The notes beneath the pieces were generated by a model. The model did no database searches, was not told the origin of the DNA, and saw nothing but the letters and a program-made list of their open reading frames with translations. Positions 1 through 9,898 of a DNA stretch of 47,147 nucleotides are shown here, one piece after another; positions within the stretch are counted from its first letter, which is position 1; every line of letters begins with the position of its first letter. Origin of the DNA: Rhizobiaceae bacterium (GTDB taxonomy: Bacteria > Pseudomonadota > Alphaproteobacteria > Rhizobiales > Rhizobiaceae); contig JAJFMR010000001.1 in the NCBI GenBank assembly GCA_020696915.1, positions 1-47,147 on the forward strand, read 5' to 3'. The position numbers and the translations under genes are program-made.

Positions 1-500
1 GGCGGGGCGCCGTGCCGCTTGCCGACACGGTTGCCGGTTTCGAGACCCTGAAGCAGGCCGGCAAGATCCGGCATTGGGGGGTGAGCAATTTCGACACCGG
101 CGACATGGATGAGCTCGCCGCGGTTTCCGGCGGCGCGAACGTCCAGGCCAACCAGGTCATCTATAGTCTGTCGAGCCGGGTCATCGAGTTCGATCTCCTG
201 CCGCGGGGGGAGGCGGCAGGACTTCCGATCATGGCGTATTCGCCGCTCGGCCAGGGCGATCTGGCCGACGACGCTACGCTCGCAACAATCGCGAGGCGTC
301 ACGATGCGACCGCGGCCGGCGTCGCACTCGCCTTCGTGCTTCGCCGCCCCGGTGTCGTGGCGATTCCCAAGGCGGTCCGGCCGGATCATGTCCGCGACAA
401 TCGTGCCGCACTGGACATTCGACTGACGCCCGAGGATCTGGCCGATCTCGACGCGGCTTTTCCGCCGCCGCGCCGCAAGCGCCGTCTCGATATCATCTGA
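1..500 (+). CDS. aldo/keto reductase, 3' part (5' end outside window)
   Basis: This is the C-terminal portion of an aldo/keto reductase, an NADPH-dependent carbonyl reductase. The reading frame is open to the left edge, so the GTG at 12 is probably internal. Visible family features are the RHWGVSNF strand-loop, the later NQVIYSL segment, AYSPLGQG, and a C-terminal cofactor-binding part (VVAIPKAV). The catalytic Asp, Tyr, Lys and His would lie upstream and cannot be checked. It ends with TGA at 498-500. Substrate is unknown. It is distinct from the two QFHWW-type reductases further along the window. Confidence 0.85.
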   Translation, partial: RGAVPLADTVAGFETLKQAGKIRHWGVSNFDTGDMDELAAVSGGANVQANQVIYSLSSRVIEFDLLPRGEAAGLPIMAYSPLGQGDLADDATLATIARRHDATAAGVALAFVLRRPGVVAIPKAVRPDHVRDNRAALDIRLTPEDLADLDAAFPPPRRKRRLDII

Positions 501-527
501 TCCGCTGCGTCTTCCCGGCTGCGAAAC

Positions 528-556
528 TTTCCATTCGGGGAAACGCCCGCTATAGA
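528..556 (+). promoter_or_regulatory. possible sigma-70 promoter upstream of the Gfo/Idh/MocA gene
   Basis: TTTCCA (528-533) and TATAGA (551-556) are separated by 17 bases. They lie about 130 bases before the ATG at 688. The -35 match is only partial. Confidence 0.35.
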
Positions 557-687
557 GCACTCTGCAACAAGGCCTCGCTGCTTTGCATCCGGAATTGCGG
601 AAAAACAGGCAGACTGAGCACCGGGGCAGCGCCGTCCTTCGATAGCGCGCGCTCCGTCATCCGGATCGTATTCGTGAGGAGGGCAAC

Positions 688-1674
688 ATGTTCCGCTGGG
701 GCGTTCTTTCGACCGCAAAGATCGCGCGCGAGCAGCTTCTGCCGGCCATCGTCGAATCCGAAAACGGCGTGTTGTCGGCGATCGCCAGCCGCGACGAGGC
801 GCGTGCCCGCGCGCTGGCTGACCGCTTCGGCGCGCCGCATGCCTTCGGCTCCTACGAGGCGCTGCTCGATTCCGACACGGTCGACGGGGTCTACATTCCG
901 CTGCCGACCTCGCAGCACGTCGAATGGACGGCAAGGGCAGCCGAAGCCGGCAAGCACGTGCTGGTCGAAAAGCCGCTGGCGCTCCAGGCCGACGACATCG
1001 CGCCGCTCATGGAGATTCGGGACCGCCGCAAGGTGCTGATCTGCGAAGCGTTCATGGTGGTGTACCACCCGCAATGGATCAAGGTACGCGACCTCGTCGC
1101 GTCCGGAGCGATCGGCAGGCTGCGCCACGTGCAGGGCGCCTTCACCTATTACAACGTCGATCCGGGCAACATGCGCAACATTTTGGCGCTCGGCGGCGGC
1201 GCGCTTCCCGACATCGGCGTCTATCCGACGGTTTCGACGCGTTTCGTGACCGGTCGGGAGCCTGCCCGTGTCCAGGCGACGGTCGAGCGCGACAGCACCT
1301 TCGGCACCGATGTCTATTCGTCCATCCGCGCCGATTTCGGCGACTTCGAGCTTTCCTTTTATCTGTCCACGCAGATGGCCAACCGGCAATTGATGGTGTT
1401 CCACGGCGACGAGGGCTTCATCGAAGTGCGCTCGCCCTTCAACGCCGGGCTCTACGAGCATCACCGGATCGAGTTGCACAACCGGAGCCATACGGAAGCG
1501 TCGGTGTTCCGTTTCCCCGGCACCCAGCAGTACAGGCTGGAGGTCGAAGCCTTTGCGCGGGCGGCTGCAGGCAGCGGCGAGCGGGTCTTCACGCTCGAGG
1601 AATCGGTGCTCAACCAGAAGGTCATCGACGCCATCTTCCGCGCCGGCGGCAGGGATGGCTGGGAAACCGTCTGA
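688..1674 (+). CDS. Gfo/Idh/MocA family NAD(P)-dependent oxidoreductase
   Basis: A 328-residue soluble dehydrogenase of the Gfo/Idh/MocA type, a family that oxidises or reduces sugars, inositols and related compounds. The N-terminus is a Rossmann fold (GVLSTAKIAREQLLPAI). The EKP motif (HVLVEKPLAL), with the cofactor- and substrate-contacting Lys, follows near residue 95. The C-terminal alpha/beta domain begins around residue 125. The start is set by a strong GAGGAGGG ribosome site just before ATG 688. It seems monocistronic. Its stop codon lies inside a 17-base tandem repeat that continues downstream. Substrate cannot be told from the sequence. Confidence 0.88.
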   Translation: MFRWGVLSTAKIAREQLLPAIVESENGVLSAIASRDEARARALADRFGAPHAFGSYEALLDSDTVDGVYIPLPTSQHVEWTARAAEAGKHVLVEKPLALQADDIAPLMEIRDRRKVLICEAFMVVYHPQWIKVRDLVASGAIGRLRHVQGAFTYYNVDPGNMRNILALGGGALPDIGVYPTVSTRFVTGREPARVQATVERDSTFGTDVYSSIRADFGDFELSFYLSTQMANRQLMVFHGDEGFIEVRSPFNAGLYEHHRIELHNRSHTEASVFRFPGTQQYRLEVEAFARAAAGSGERVFTLEESVLNQKVIDAIFRAGGRDGWETV

Positions 1675-1721
1675 GCGGCGTCGAAGACTGAGCGGCGTCG
1701 AAGACTGAAGACTGAGCGACG
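1671..1721 (+). repeat. 17-bp tandem repeat, two perfect copies plus a degenerate third
   Basis: CTGAGCGGCGTCGAAGA occurs at 1671-1687 and again at 1688-1704, followed by a related 17-base segment at 1705-1721. The first copy contains the TGA stop of the preceding dehydrogenase gene. The rest of 1722-1799 shows no gene. Confidence 0.85.
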
Positions 1722-1799
1722 CGGCAGTCCGGCGGCGCCCGCTCGCCGCCAGGTGGTGATGCCGGCCGCGCAAGTCCATCGATCCCGTTGCTTACAAAG

Positions 1800-1829
1800 C
1801 TTGCGCGCCGAAATGCCCGTTCTTATATA
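1800..1829 (+). promoter_or_regulatory. dnaK promoter, heat-shock (RpoH) type overlapping a sigma-70 type
   Basis: CTTGCG (1800-1805) and CTTATATA (1822-1829) are 16 bases apart and resemble the alphaproteobacterial RpoH pattern. The same bases also read as TTGCGC (1801-1806), 17 bases, TATATA (1824-1829), a plausible sigma-70 promoter. The site is about 120 bases before the dnaK ATG. Heat induction of dnaK through RpoH is known in related bacteria; its use here is inferred. Confidence 0.6.
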
Positions 1830-1951
1830 CGCCGCAATCCCGAGCGTGCCGCGCCAGACCGCGGTTGCGAGCGGCATTTGCTGGAAAATCAGGGGCTTTC
1901 GTCGGAACGCCTGAACGGGTCCTGAGAGCCTGCTAAGCGGAGAATGGAAAC

Positions 1952-3868
<1,917 letters not shown>

Positions 3869-3889
3869 TCGACTGTCACGCGCGTGAAG

Positions 3890-3919
3890 AAAAGCCCGGC
3901 GGAAAGGCCGGGCTTTTTT
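3890..3919 (+). terminator. rho-independent terminator after dnaK
   Basis: A GC-rich hairpin with arms AAAGCCCGGC and GCCGGGCTTT around a GGAAAG-type loop is followed directly by a T run. It is the clearest intrinsic terminator in the window and lies between dnaK and dnaJ. Confidence 0.9.
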
Positions 3920-4053
3920 GCAGCAGCAGCGAAAAAAATGCTGAAGCCGCTGTGCCGATACTGGCATCGGACCCGAGCCAACATTAAATCGAAAGCCATT
4001 CTGGGATTTGCGGCAATGCATCGAGTCATCGAAAGTCCGAGCGGCGGGGCAAG

Positions 4054-5184
4054 ATGAAGACGGATTTCTACGAGACGCTGGGCCTCAGCAAGGGCGCCGA
4101 CGAGAAGGAACTGAAGTCGGCTTTCCGCAAGCTCGCGATGCAGTTCCACCCCGATCGCAACCCCGGCGACAACGCCTGCGAGCACAAGTTCAAGGAAATC
4201 AACGAGGCCTATGAAACACTGAAGGACCCCCAGAAGCGTGCCGCCTATGATCGTTTCGGCCACGCCGCCTTCGAGAACGGCGGCATGGGCAATGGCGCGG
4301 CCGGCTTTGCGGCTGGCGGCTTCTCCGACATCTTCGAAGACATTTTCGGGGAGATGATGGGCGGCCGTCAGCGCCGCTCATCGGGCGGCCGCGAGCGCGG
4401 CGCCGATCTCCGCTACAACATGGAAATCAATCTCGAGGAAGCGTATTCCGGCAAGACCGCGCAGATCAGGGTGCCGGCGTCCGTTGCCTGCGACGACTGC
4501 TCCGGATCGGGAGCGCAGCCGGGCAGCCAGCCGGTCACCTGCACGATGTGCGGCGGCCACGGCAAGGTTCGGGCGGCGCAAGGCTTCTTTTCCATCGAGC
4601 GCACCTGTCCGCAGTGCCACGGGCGCGGCCAGACCATCAAGGATCCCTGCCAGAAATGTTCCGGCCAGGGCCGCGTCGTCGAGGAGAAGTCGCTGTCGGT
4701 CAACATCCCGGCCGGCATCGAGGACGGCACGCGCATCCGGCTCGCCAATGAGGGCGAGGCTGGCCTGCGCGGAGGTCCGTCGGGCGACCTCTACATTTTC
4801 CTGTCGGTGAAGCCGCACGAATTCTTCCAGCGCGACGGTGCCGACCTCTATTGCAAGGTGCCGATCTCGATGACGACGGCATCGCTCGGCGGCGCCTTCG
4901 AGGTCACCACTCTCGATGGCACGCAGACCCGCGTCAAGGTTCCGGAAGGCACTCAGAACGGCAGGCAGTTCCGCCTGAAAGGCAAGGGCATGCCGGTGCT
5001 GCGCCAGCCCCAGATAGGCGACCTCTACATCCAGACCGCGGTCGAGACACCGCAAAACTTGACGCGCCGGCAGCGCGAACTGCTGGAGGAGTTCGAGAAA
5101 CTCTCCTCGAAGGACAATTCGCCGCAGTCGAGCGGCTTCTTCGCCCGGATGAAGGACTTCTTCGAATCGTTCAGCGAAAGCTGA
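4054..5184 (+). CDS. dnaJ: chaperone protein DnaJ (Hsp40)
   Basis: A 376-residue DnaK co-chaperone that delivers unfolded clients and stimulates ATP hydrolysis. The J-domain (residues 1-70) carries the essential HPD at 32-34. A Gly/Phe-rich linker follows (about 75-105). The zinc-binding domain has all four CxxCxGxG repeats starting at Cys146, Cys163, Cys185 and Cys199. C-terminal client-binding domains complete a full-length class A DnaJ. It follows dnaK in the usual order. No residue of note is missing. Confidence 0.98.
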   Translation: MKTDFYETLGLSKGADEKELKSAFRKLAMQFHPDRNPGDNACEHKFKEINEAYETLKDPQKRAAYDRFGHAAFENGGMGNGAAGFAAGGFSDIFEDIFGEMMGGRQRRSSGGRERGADLRYNMEINLEEAYSGKTAQIRVPASVACDDCSGSGAQPGSQPVTCTMCGGHGKVRAAQGFFSIERTCPQCHGRGQTIKDPCQKCSGQGRVVEEKSLSVNIPAGIEDGTRIRLANEGEAGLRGGPSGDLYIFLSVKPHEFFQRDGADLYCKVPISMTTASLGGAFEVTTLDGTQTRVKVPEGTQNGRQFRLKGKGMPVLRQPQIGDLYIQTAVETPQNLTRRQRELLEEFEKLSSKDNSPQSSGFFARMKDFFESFSES

Positions 5185-5262
5185 AATTGCCACGGCAGCC
5201 TAGGTGCCTTGCCTTGGCCCCTTTTGCCGGTATCAATGAGCCGGGGCAGACAGGAACGTGCG

Positions 5263-5871
5263 ATGGCTGGCGTGTCCGGATTCCGCAAGACTCTGGCCAG
5301 GAAATTCGATGACGAGATCCGCTTCTTCAAGGGGTGGATGACCAGGCCGAAGGCAGTCGGCTCGATAGTCCCGACGAGTTCGGTCACCGCCCGCCGCATG
5401 GCATCTGTCGTCGATCCCGGGTCGGGGCTGCCGGTGCTTGAGGTCGGCCCGGGGACCGGGGTGATCACGCGCGCCATACTCGAACGCGGGATAAGACCGG
5501 ACAATCTGGTCGCCGTCGAACATTCCGCAGAGTTCGCGCGCCATCTGAGGCAGGCGTTTCCAGGCGTCAACGTCATCGAGGGAGACGCCTTCGATCTCGA
5601 GCGGACGCTCGGCGCGCTGGCCAGGCAGCGCTTCGACTGCGTGGTTTCCGGCGTTCCGCTCCTCAACTTTCCGGTGGCCCGCCGCGTCGCCTATATCGAT
5701 AGCCTGCTCGATCGCATTCCGCACGGCCGGCCCGTGGTGCAGCTGACTTACGGTCCGAGATCTCCGGTGCCCCCGGGACATGGCGACTACACGGTGGAGC
5801 ATTTCGACTTCGTTATCCGCAACATTCCCCCCACCCAGCTGTGGATCTACCGGCGGTCGCCCAGGAACTGA
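5263..5871 (+). CDS. pmtA: phospholipid N-methyltransferase PmtA
   Basis: A 202-residue S-adenosylmethionine-dependent methyltransferase that probably converts phosphatidylethanolamine stepwise to phosphatidylcholine at the inner membrane. The AdoMet-binding motif I (LEVGPGTG) is at residues 59-66. The N-terminal FFKGWMTRPKAVGSIVPTS segment is typical of the rhizobial/Agrobacterium PmtA family. An acidic residue after strand 2 (VAVEHS) fits the cofactor ribose. ATG 5263 is preferred because AGGAAC precedes it; an in-frame ATG at 5236 and a TTG at 5209 lack a ribosome site. Its place directly after dnaJ is, as I recall, shared with other rhizobia. Confidence 0.85.
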   Translation: MAGVSGFRKTLARKFDDEIRFFKGWMTRPKAVGSIVPTSSVTARRMASVVDPGSGLPVLEVGPGTGVITRAILERGIRPDNLVAVEHSAEFARHLRQAFPGVNVIEGDAFDLERTLGALARQRFDCVVSGVPLLNFPVARRVAYIDSLLDRIPHGRPVVQLTYGPRSPVPPGHGDYTVEHFDFVIRNIPPTQLWIYRRSPRN

Positions 5872-5964
5872 GCCCCGTTCGGACGCACCGAGGACGCACC
5901 GGCGCATGCATTGATCCGGTAGGCCCTTTGCCTGTAGAGGGGTTGCCTGGAACAGGGGAGATTC

Positions 5965-6552
5965 GTGCCCGTCCCGAGGATTCTGGTCTTCGCCGGCTCG
6001 ATCCGCAGCGGCGCCTTCAGCGCGCGCACGGCCGACGCGGCGATGAAGGAACTGGCGATGCAGGGTGCCGACGTCACCCGCATCTCGCTGGTCGACTATC
6101 CGCTGCCGATCATGGACCAGGATCTCGAAAAGGAGAAAGGCGTGCCCGAGAACGCGGTGCGGCTCGCCCGCCTGATTTCCGGGCATGACGGGCTCCTGAT
6201 CGCCAGCCCGGAATACAACGCCTCGATCCCGCCGCTTCTCAAGAATGCGATCGATTGGGTAAGCCGGGTCAGGAGGGTCGAGGGGTTTCATCCCCTCGCC
6301 GGCAAGGCCGCGGCACTTTGCTCGTCCTCGGACGGCAACTTTGCCGGCATGCGCGGGCTCTACCACCTGCGCGCGGTGCTGATGGCCTGCCAGATGGAGG
6401 TGATCACACCGCAATGCTCGGTTGCCCGCGCGGCGGACGCTTTCGACGAGGACGGCGGGCTTCGCGAGGAGCGGCTTCGCCGTCAGATGGAGAAGGTATG
6501 CAGAACCCTGATCGAGCGCGCCATGATGTTCTCGACCCGGATAGAGCCGTGA
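5965..6552 (+). CDS. NADPH-dependent FMN reductase (flavodoxin-like quinone reductase)
   Basis: A 195-residue flavoprotein of the NADPH-dependent FMN reductase / chromate-quinone reductase family. The FMN phosphate loop is near the N-terminus (FAGSIRSGAFSART), and the SPEYNASIPPLLKNAIDW motif near residue 80 is diagnostic. The start is GTG 5965, placed after AGGGGAG. Its stop overlaps an in-frame GTG of pyrF (GTGA at 6549-6552), so the two are probably coupled. Its physiological acceptor is unknown; detoxification of quinones is the usual suggestion. Confidence 0.88.
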   Translation: MPVPRILVFAGSIRSGAFSARTADAAMKELAMQGADVTRISLVDYPLPIMDQDLEKEKGVPENAVRLARLISGHDGLLIASPEYNASIPPLLKNAIDWVSRVRRVEGFHPLAGKAAALCSSSDGNFAGMRGLYHLRAVLMACQMEVITPQCSVARAADAFDEDGGLREERLRRQMEKVCRTLIERAMMFSTRIEP

Positions 6553-6557
6553 CGGCC

Positions 6558-7244
6558 ATGCGGGACCGGCTTGTCGTCGGGCTGGACGTGCCGACGCTTC
6601 GCGAGGCCGAGGCGGTGGTCAAGGACCTGGACGGCATCGTTTCCTTCTACAAGATCGGCTACCAGCTGGCTTTCGCAGGCGGCCTCGATTTCGCCCGCGA
6701 ACTTGCCGGAGGGGGCAAGAAGGTCTTCCTCGACATGAAGCTCCTCGACATTGACAACACCGTCGCCGCCGGCGTCGCGAACGTCGCGCGAATGGGCGTG
6801 GCAATGCTCACCATCCATGCCTATCCGAAGGCCATGCGGGCGGCGGTCGCGGCAGCCGCCGGATCGGACCTCTGCCTGCTCGGCGTCACGGTGCTGACTT
6901 CGATGGACGCAACGGATATGGCCGACGCCGGCTATCATCAGGATCCCGCGGCGCTGGCGTTACGGCGGGCCGGCCAGGCGCGCGCCTCAGGCATGGGGGG
7001 CGTGGTGTGCTCGGCCGCCGAGGCCGCTTCCGTGCGCCGGGCCGTCGGAGCGGATCTTTTGGTCGTCACACCCGGGATTCGGCCGGCCGGGGCCGTCCCG
7101 GACGACCAGAAGCGCGTGGTGTCGCCGGGCGACGCCATCCGCAGCGGAGCCAGCCACCTCGTGGTGTCGCGTCCTATCATCGCGTCGCCTGACAGGCGCG
7201 CCGCGGCGGAGGCCATCCTGGCCGAGATGGCCGCTGCTGCCTGA
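6558..7244 (+). CDS. pyrF: orotidine 5'-phosphate decarboxylase
   Basis: A 228-residue enzyme for the last step of UMP synthesis, decarboxylation of OMP. Catalytic residues are in place: Lys32 in YKIGYQL and the D-x-K-x-x-D array Asp59, Lys61 and Asp64 in FLDMKLLDID. The phosphate-binding TPGIRP loop lies near the C-terminus. ATG 6558 is used; GTG 6549, which overlaps the upstream stop, is an equally possible start adding three residues. It forms an operon with the FMN reductase and the DUF1330 gene. Confidence 0.96.
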   Translation: MRDRLVVGLDVPTLREAEAVVKDLDGIVSFYKIGYQLAFAGGLDFARELAGGGKKVFLDMKLLDIDNTVAAGVANVARMGVAMLTIHAYPKAMRAAVAAAAGSDLCLLGVTVLTSMDATDMADAGYHQDPAALALRRAGQARASGMGGVVCSAAEAASVRRAVGADLLVVTPGIRPAGAVPDDQKRVVSPGDAIRSGASHLVVSRPIIASPDRRAAAEAILAEMAAAA

Positions 7245-7271
7245 AAAGCCTGTTCGACGAGGAGCGGAAAA

Positions 7272-7565
7272 ATGGCCAAAGGATACTGGATAGCCCATGT
7301 CGATGTGCGCGATCCTGAAAGCTACAAGAATTATGTTGCGGCAGCGAAGCCGGCCTTCGACAGGTTCGGGGCGAGATTCCTGGCCCGCGGCGGTGCCTTC
7401 GAGGCGCCCGAAGGCAGGGGCCGAGCCCGCAACGTGATCATCGAATTCCCCTCGCTCGAGGATGCCCAAGCCTGCTACCATTCCGCGGAATACCAAGCTG
7501 CGCGCGCCATCCGCGAGAAGGTCGCCGATGCGGAACTGGTGCTGGTGGAAGGCGTCGACATGTGA
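7272..7565 (+). CDS. DUF1330 domain-containing protein
   Basis: A 97-residue protein of the DUF1330 (ferredoxin-like, dimeric alpha-beta barrel) family. Typical features are GYWIAHVDVRDPESYKNY at the N-terminus, the FLARGG turn, and a central strand NVIIEFPSLEDAQACYHSAEYQ. A GAGGAGCGG ribosome site precedes ATG 7272. It lies 27 bases after pyrF and is probably co-transcribed. Function is unknown; the pyrF neighbour is conserved in some rhizobia as far as I recall, but that gives no mechanism. Confidence 0.88.
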   Translation: MAKGYWIAHVDVRDPESYKNYVAAAKPAFDRFGARFLARGGAFEAPEGRGRARNVIIEFPSLEDAQACYHSAEYQAARAIREKVADAELVLVEGVDM

Positions 7566-7709
7566 CCTTTCAGGCCCCGGCGAGAAGCCGTCGTCAGGCT
7601 GGCCGGCAAAAAATCACGAAAGCTGATCTATTGCGTTGCAACAGAAGTCGTCTAACTTCATTGTCTTGGGAGGGGACAGATTCGGCGGGCCGCCGGAGAT
7701 TGCGGGGTT

Positions 7710-8990
7710 TTGTTGTTTTACGAGATTTATGAACTCAATCATGCCGCCATCCAGCCGCTCCGAGCCTATTCGGACACGATAAGGCTGCTCTATTCCAATC
7801 CGCTGAATCCTTTCTCGCATACGCCATGGGGCCGCTCGGTGGCTGCTGCGGCCGAACTCTTCGAGCGCACGACGCGGCGTTACGGCAAGCCGCGTTTCGA
7901 TCTGACGTCGACGGTCGTCGACTGGAAGAGCGTGGCGGTGACGGAAGAGATCGTGTGGTCACGCCCGTTCTGCAATCTCATCCACTTCCGCCGCGAACTT
8001 CCGGCTTCCCGACGGCGGGATCGAAAGCTGTTGATAGTCGCGCCGATGTCGGGGCACTATGCGACGCTCCTGCGCGGCACGGTCGAAGCCATGCTGCCGC
8101 ATGCCGACGTCTACGTGACGGATTGGACAGATGCGCGGATGGTGCCGCTCGTCGACGGCAGCTTCGACCTCGACGACTATGTCGACTATGTGATCGCCAT
8201 GCTGCACCATCTCGGCCGCGACACCAACATAATGGCCGTCTGCCAGCCCTCCGTTCCGGTGCTCGCGGCGGTGTCCCTGATGGAAGCCGAGGGCGATCCC
8301 TTCGCGCCGGCCACCATGGTCCTGATGGGCGGTCCGATCGACACGAGGCGAAACCCGACGGCCGTCAACCTGCTGGCCGAGGAGAAGGGGACCGCGTGGT
8401 TCCGGGACAATGTGATCATGCAGGTTCCGTGGCCGTTGCCTGGCTTTGCACGGCCGGTCTATCCGGGATTCCTGCAGCTGTCGGGCTTCATGGGCATGAA
8501 CCTCGACCGCCATATAGACGCACACAAGGAGTTCTTCATGCATCTCGTGAAGAACGACGGCGACGGCGCCGAGAAGCACCGCGAGTTCTATGACGAATAT
8601 CTTGCCGTCATGGACCTGACCGCGGAATTCTACCTGCAGACGGTGGATACTGTGTTTGTCCGCCACCTGCTGCCCAAGGGAGAGATGACGCATCGCGGCA
8701 GGCCCGTCGATTCAAAGGCAATCCGGACGGTGGCTTTGCTCACCGTCGAAGGCGAGAACGACGACATTTCGGGCCTTGGCCAGACGGAGGCCGCCCACCG
8801 GCTCTGCGTCAACATTCCCGACGACCAGCGCGCCCATTACGTGCAGCCTGCCGTCGGTCACTATGGCGTCTTCAACGGCTCACGGTTCCGCGCCGAGATC
8901 GCCCCGCGGATCGTCGACTTCATCACCAGCTACGGCCGTGCGAACCAGGCTCGCCCCAAACCTCGCCTGGTTCGCGCCGAGGTCGGATAG
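7710..8990 (+). CDS. phaZ: intracellular poly(3-hydroxybutyrate) depolymerase
   Basis: A 426-residue intracellular PHB depolymerase that mobilises stored polyhydroxybutyrate granules. The alpha/beta-hydrolase nucleophile is Cys178 in AVCQPSVP, replacing the Ser of secreted depolymerases, as in the Ralstonia intracellular enzymes. Candidate acid and base are Asp351 or Asp352 (EGENDD) and His384 (AVGHYG). The N-terminal FYEIYELNHAAIQPLR is family-typical. No ATG is available: the start must be TTG 7710 or the adjacent TTG 7713, the latter matching relatives that begin with FYxxYE. There is no signal peptide, which fits a granule-bound cytosolic enzyme. Confidence 0.93.
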   Translation: MLFYEIYELNHAAIQPLRAYSDTIRLLYSNPLNPFSHTPWGRSVAAAAELFERTTRRYGKPRFDLTSTVVDWKSVAVTEEIVWSRPFCNLIHFRRELPASRRRDRKLLIVAPMSGHYATLLRGTVEAMLPHADVYVTDWTDARMVPLVDGSFDLDDYVDYVIAMLHHLGRDTNIMAVCQPSVPVLAAVSLMEAEGDPFAPATMVLMGGPIDTRRNPTAVNLLAEEKGTAWFRDNVIMQVPWPLPGFARPVYPGFLQLSGFMGMNLDRHIDAHKEFFMHLVKNDGDGAEKHREFYDEYLAVMDLTAEFYLQTVDTVFVRHLLPKGEMTHRGRPVDSKAIRTVALLTVEGENDDISGLGQTEAAHRLCVNIPDDQRAHYVQPAVGHYGVFNGSRFRAEIAPRIVDFITSYGRANQARPKPRLVRAEVG

Positions 8991-9037
8991 CCGGCTACAC
9001 CGCAGCACTGTCCGGTGGCAAACCGCCGCAAGTGATT

Positions 9038-9063
9038 CGCCGCTCCGCGAGGGAAAAGCGGCG
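9038..9063 (+). terminator. possible hairpin terminator after phaZ
   Basis: CGCCGCT (9038-9044) pairs with AGCGGCG (9057-9063) around a 12-base loop. No T run follows directly, so termination is uncertain. Confidence 0.3.
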
Positions 9064-9186
9064 GGTTCGGCCGGCTTCACGAGTTTTTAGGTCGCAAAAC
9101 CGGCCTCGATTGCCCAGTCTGTTGCAGAAAGGTCGCGTTTCGGCCAGCGGCAGTAACCATTCCGGATGATCCACCCTGCCATGGAA

Positions 9187-9225
9187 TTGACACATAGCCC
9201 AAATCGACCTTAACCTTTCTTTAAC
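9187..9225 (+). promoter_or_regulatory. promoter with TTGACA box and overlapping CtrA-type site (TTAA-N7-TTAAC)
   Basis: TTGACA (9187-9192) is followed 17 bases later by TTAACC, a possible -10. The bases 9210-9225 form TTAA-CCTTTCT-TTAAC, an exact match to the CtrA box known from Caulobacter and rhizobia. The gene begins at 9252. CtrA control is inferred from the match alone. Confidence 0.5.
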
Positions 9226-9251
9226 AAAAGATAACGGGGTGGGTTGGGGCG

Positions 9252-9866
9252 ATGAACTCCTCAAGGCAAACGGGGCGCGTCCGATTGCGCGCGCTGGCTC
9301 TCGGACTGGGGGCGGCACTCTTCTCGTTCGGCGGGGCCGGTGCAGAGCCGATGCTGATCGGCGGACTGACCTCGCAGCCGATCGGGCACTATGATTTCTG
9401 CAAGAGCAACCCGGCCGAGTGTCGGATCCGGACGCGCGACGCCGGGCCGCAGCGGGTGAGCGACGCGGTATGGCATGACATCCTCTCCGTCAACGCCAAC
9501 GTAAATTCTTCGATCAGGCCAATGAACGATTTCGACGTTTACGGCACCGACGAGGTCTGGGCCTATCCCGACGGGGTCGGCGACTGCGAGGATTACGTGC
9601 TCGAGAAGCGCCGGCAGTTGATGCGCAGTGGCGTGGCGCTTTCCAATCTGCTGATCACCGTGGTTCGCAAGCCCGACGGGGAGGGTCATGCCGTGCTGAC
9701 TGTCCGCACGACCGACGGCGACTTCATTCTCGACAATCTGACCGACGAAGTCCGCAAGTGGCAAACCACCGGCTACCGGTTCCTGAAGCGTCAGGCGACC
9801 GACCATACCGGCCACTGGGTTTCCATCCGCGAAGGCAACGAGACGTTGGTCAGTTCCGTCCAGTAA
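9252..9866 (+). CDS. secreted transglutaminase-like cysteine proteinase (BTLCP)
   Basis: A 204-residue protein of the bacterial transglutaminase-like cysteine proteinase family (PF06035). A signal peptide is visible in residues 1-33 (twin-Arg-rich start, a hydrophobic run ending GAGAEP), so it should be periplasmic. The catalytic Cys lies in GDCEDYVLEKR near residue 112, the His in GEGHAVLTVRT and the Asp in DFILDN, giving the usual Cys-His-Asp triad. Relatives such as LapG cleave cell-surface adhesins, but this protein is of the shorter stand-alone type and its substrate is unknown. It is transcribed from its own promoter region with a CtrA-like box. Confidence 0.87.
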   Translation: MNSSRQTGRVRLRALALGLGAALFSFGGAGAEPMLIGGLTSQPIGHYDFCKSNPAECRIRTRDAGPQRVSDAVWHDILSVNANVNSSIRPMNDFDVYGTDEVWAYPDGVGDCEDYVLEKRRQLMRSGVALSNLLITVVRKPDGEGHAVLTVRTTDGDFILDNLTDEVRKWQTTGYRFLKRQATDHTGHWVSIREGNETLVSSVQ

Positions 9867-9898
9867 CGTCGCCAGACGGGCGCGAGGGCGACGTATCG

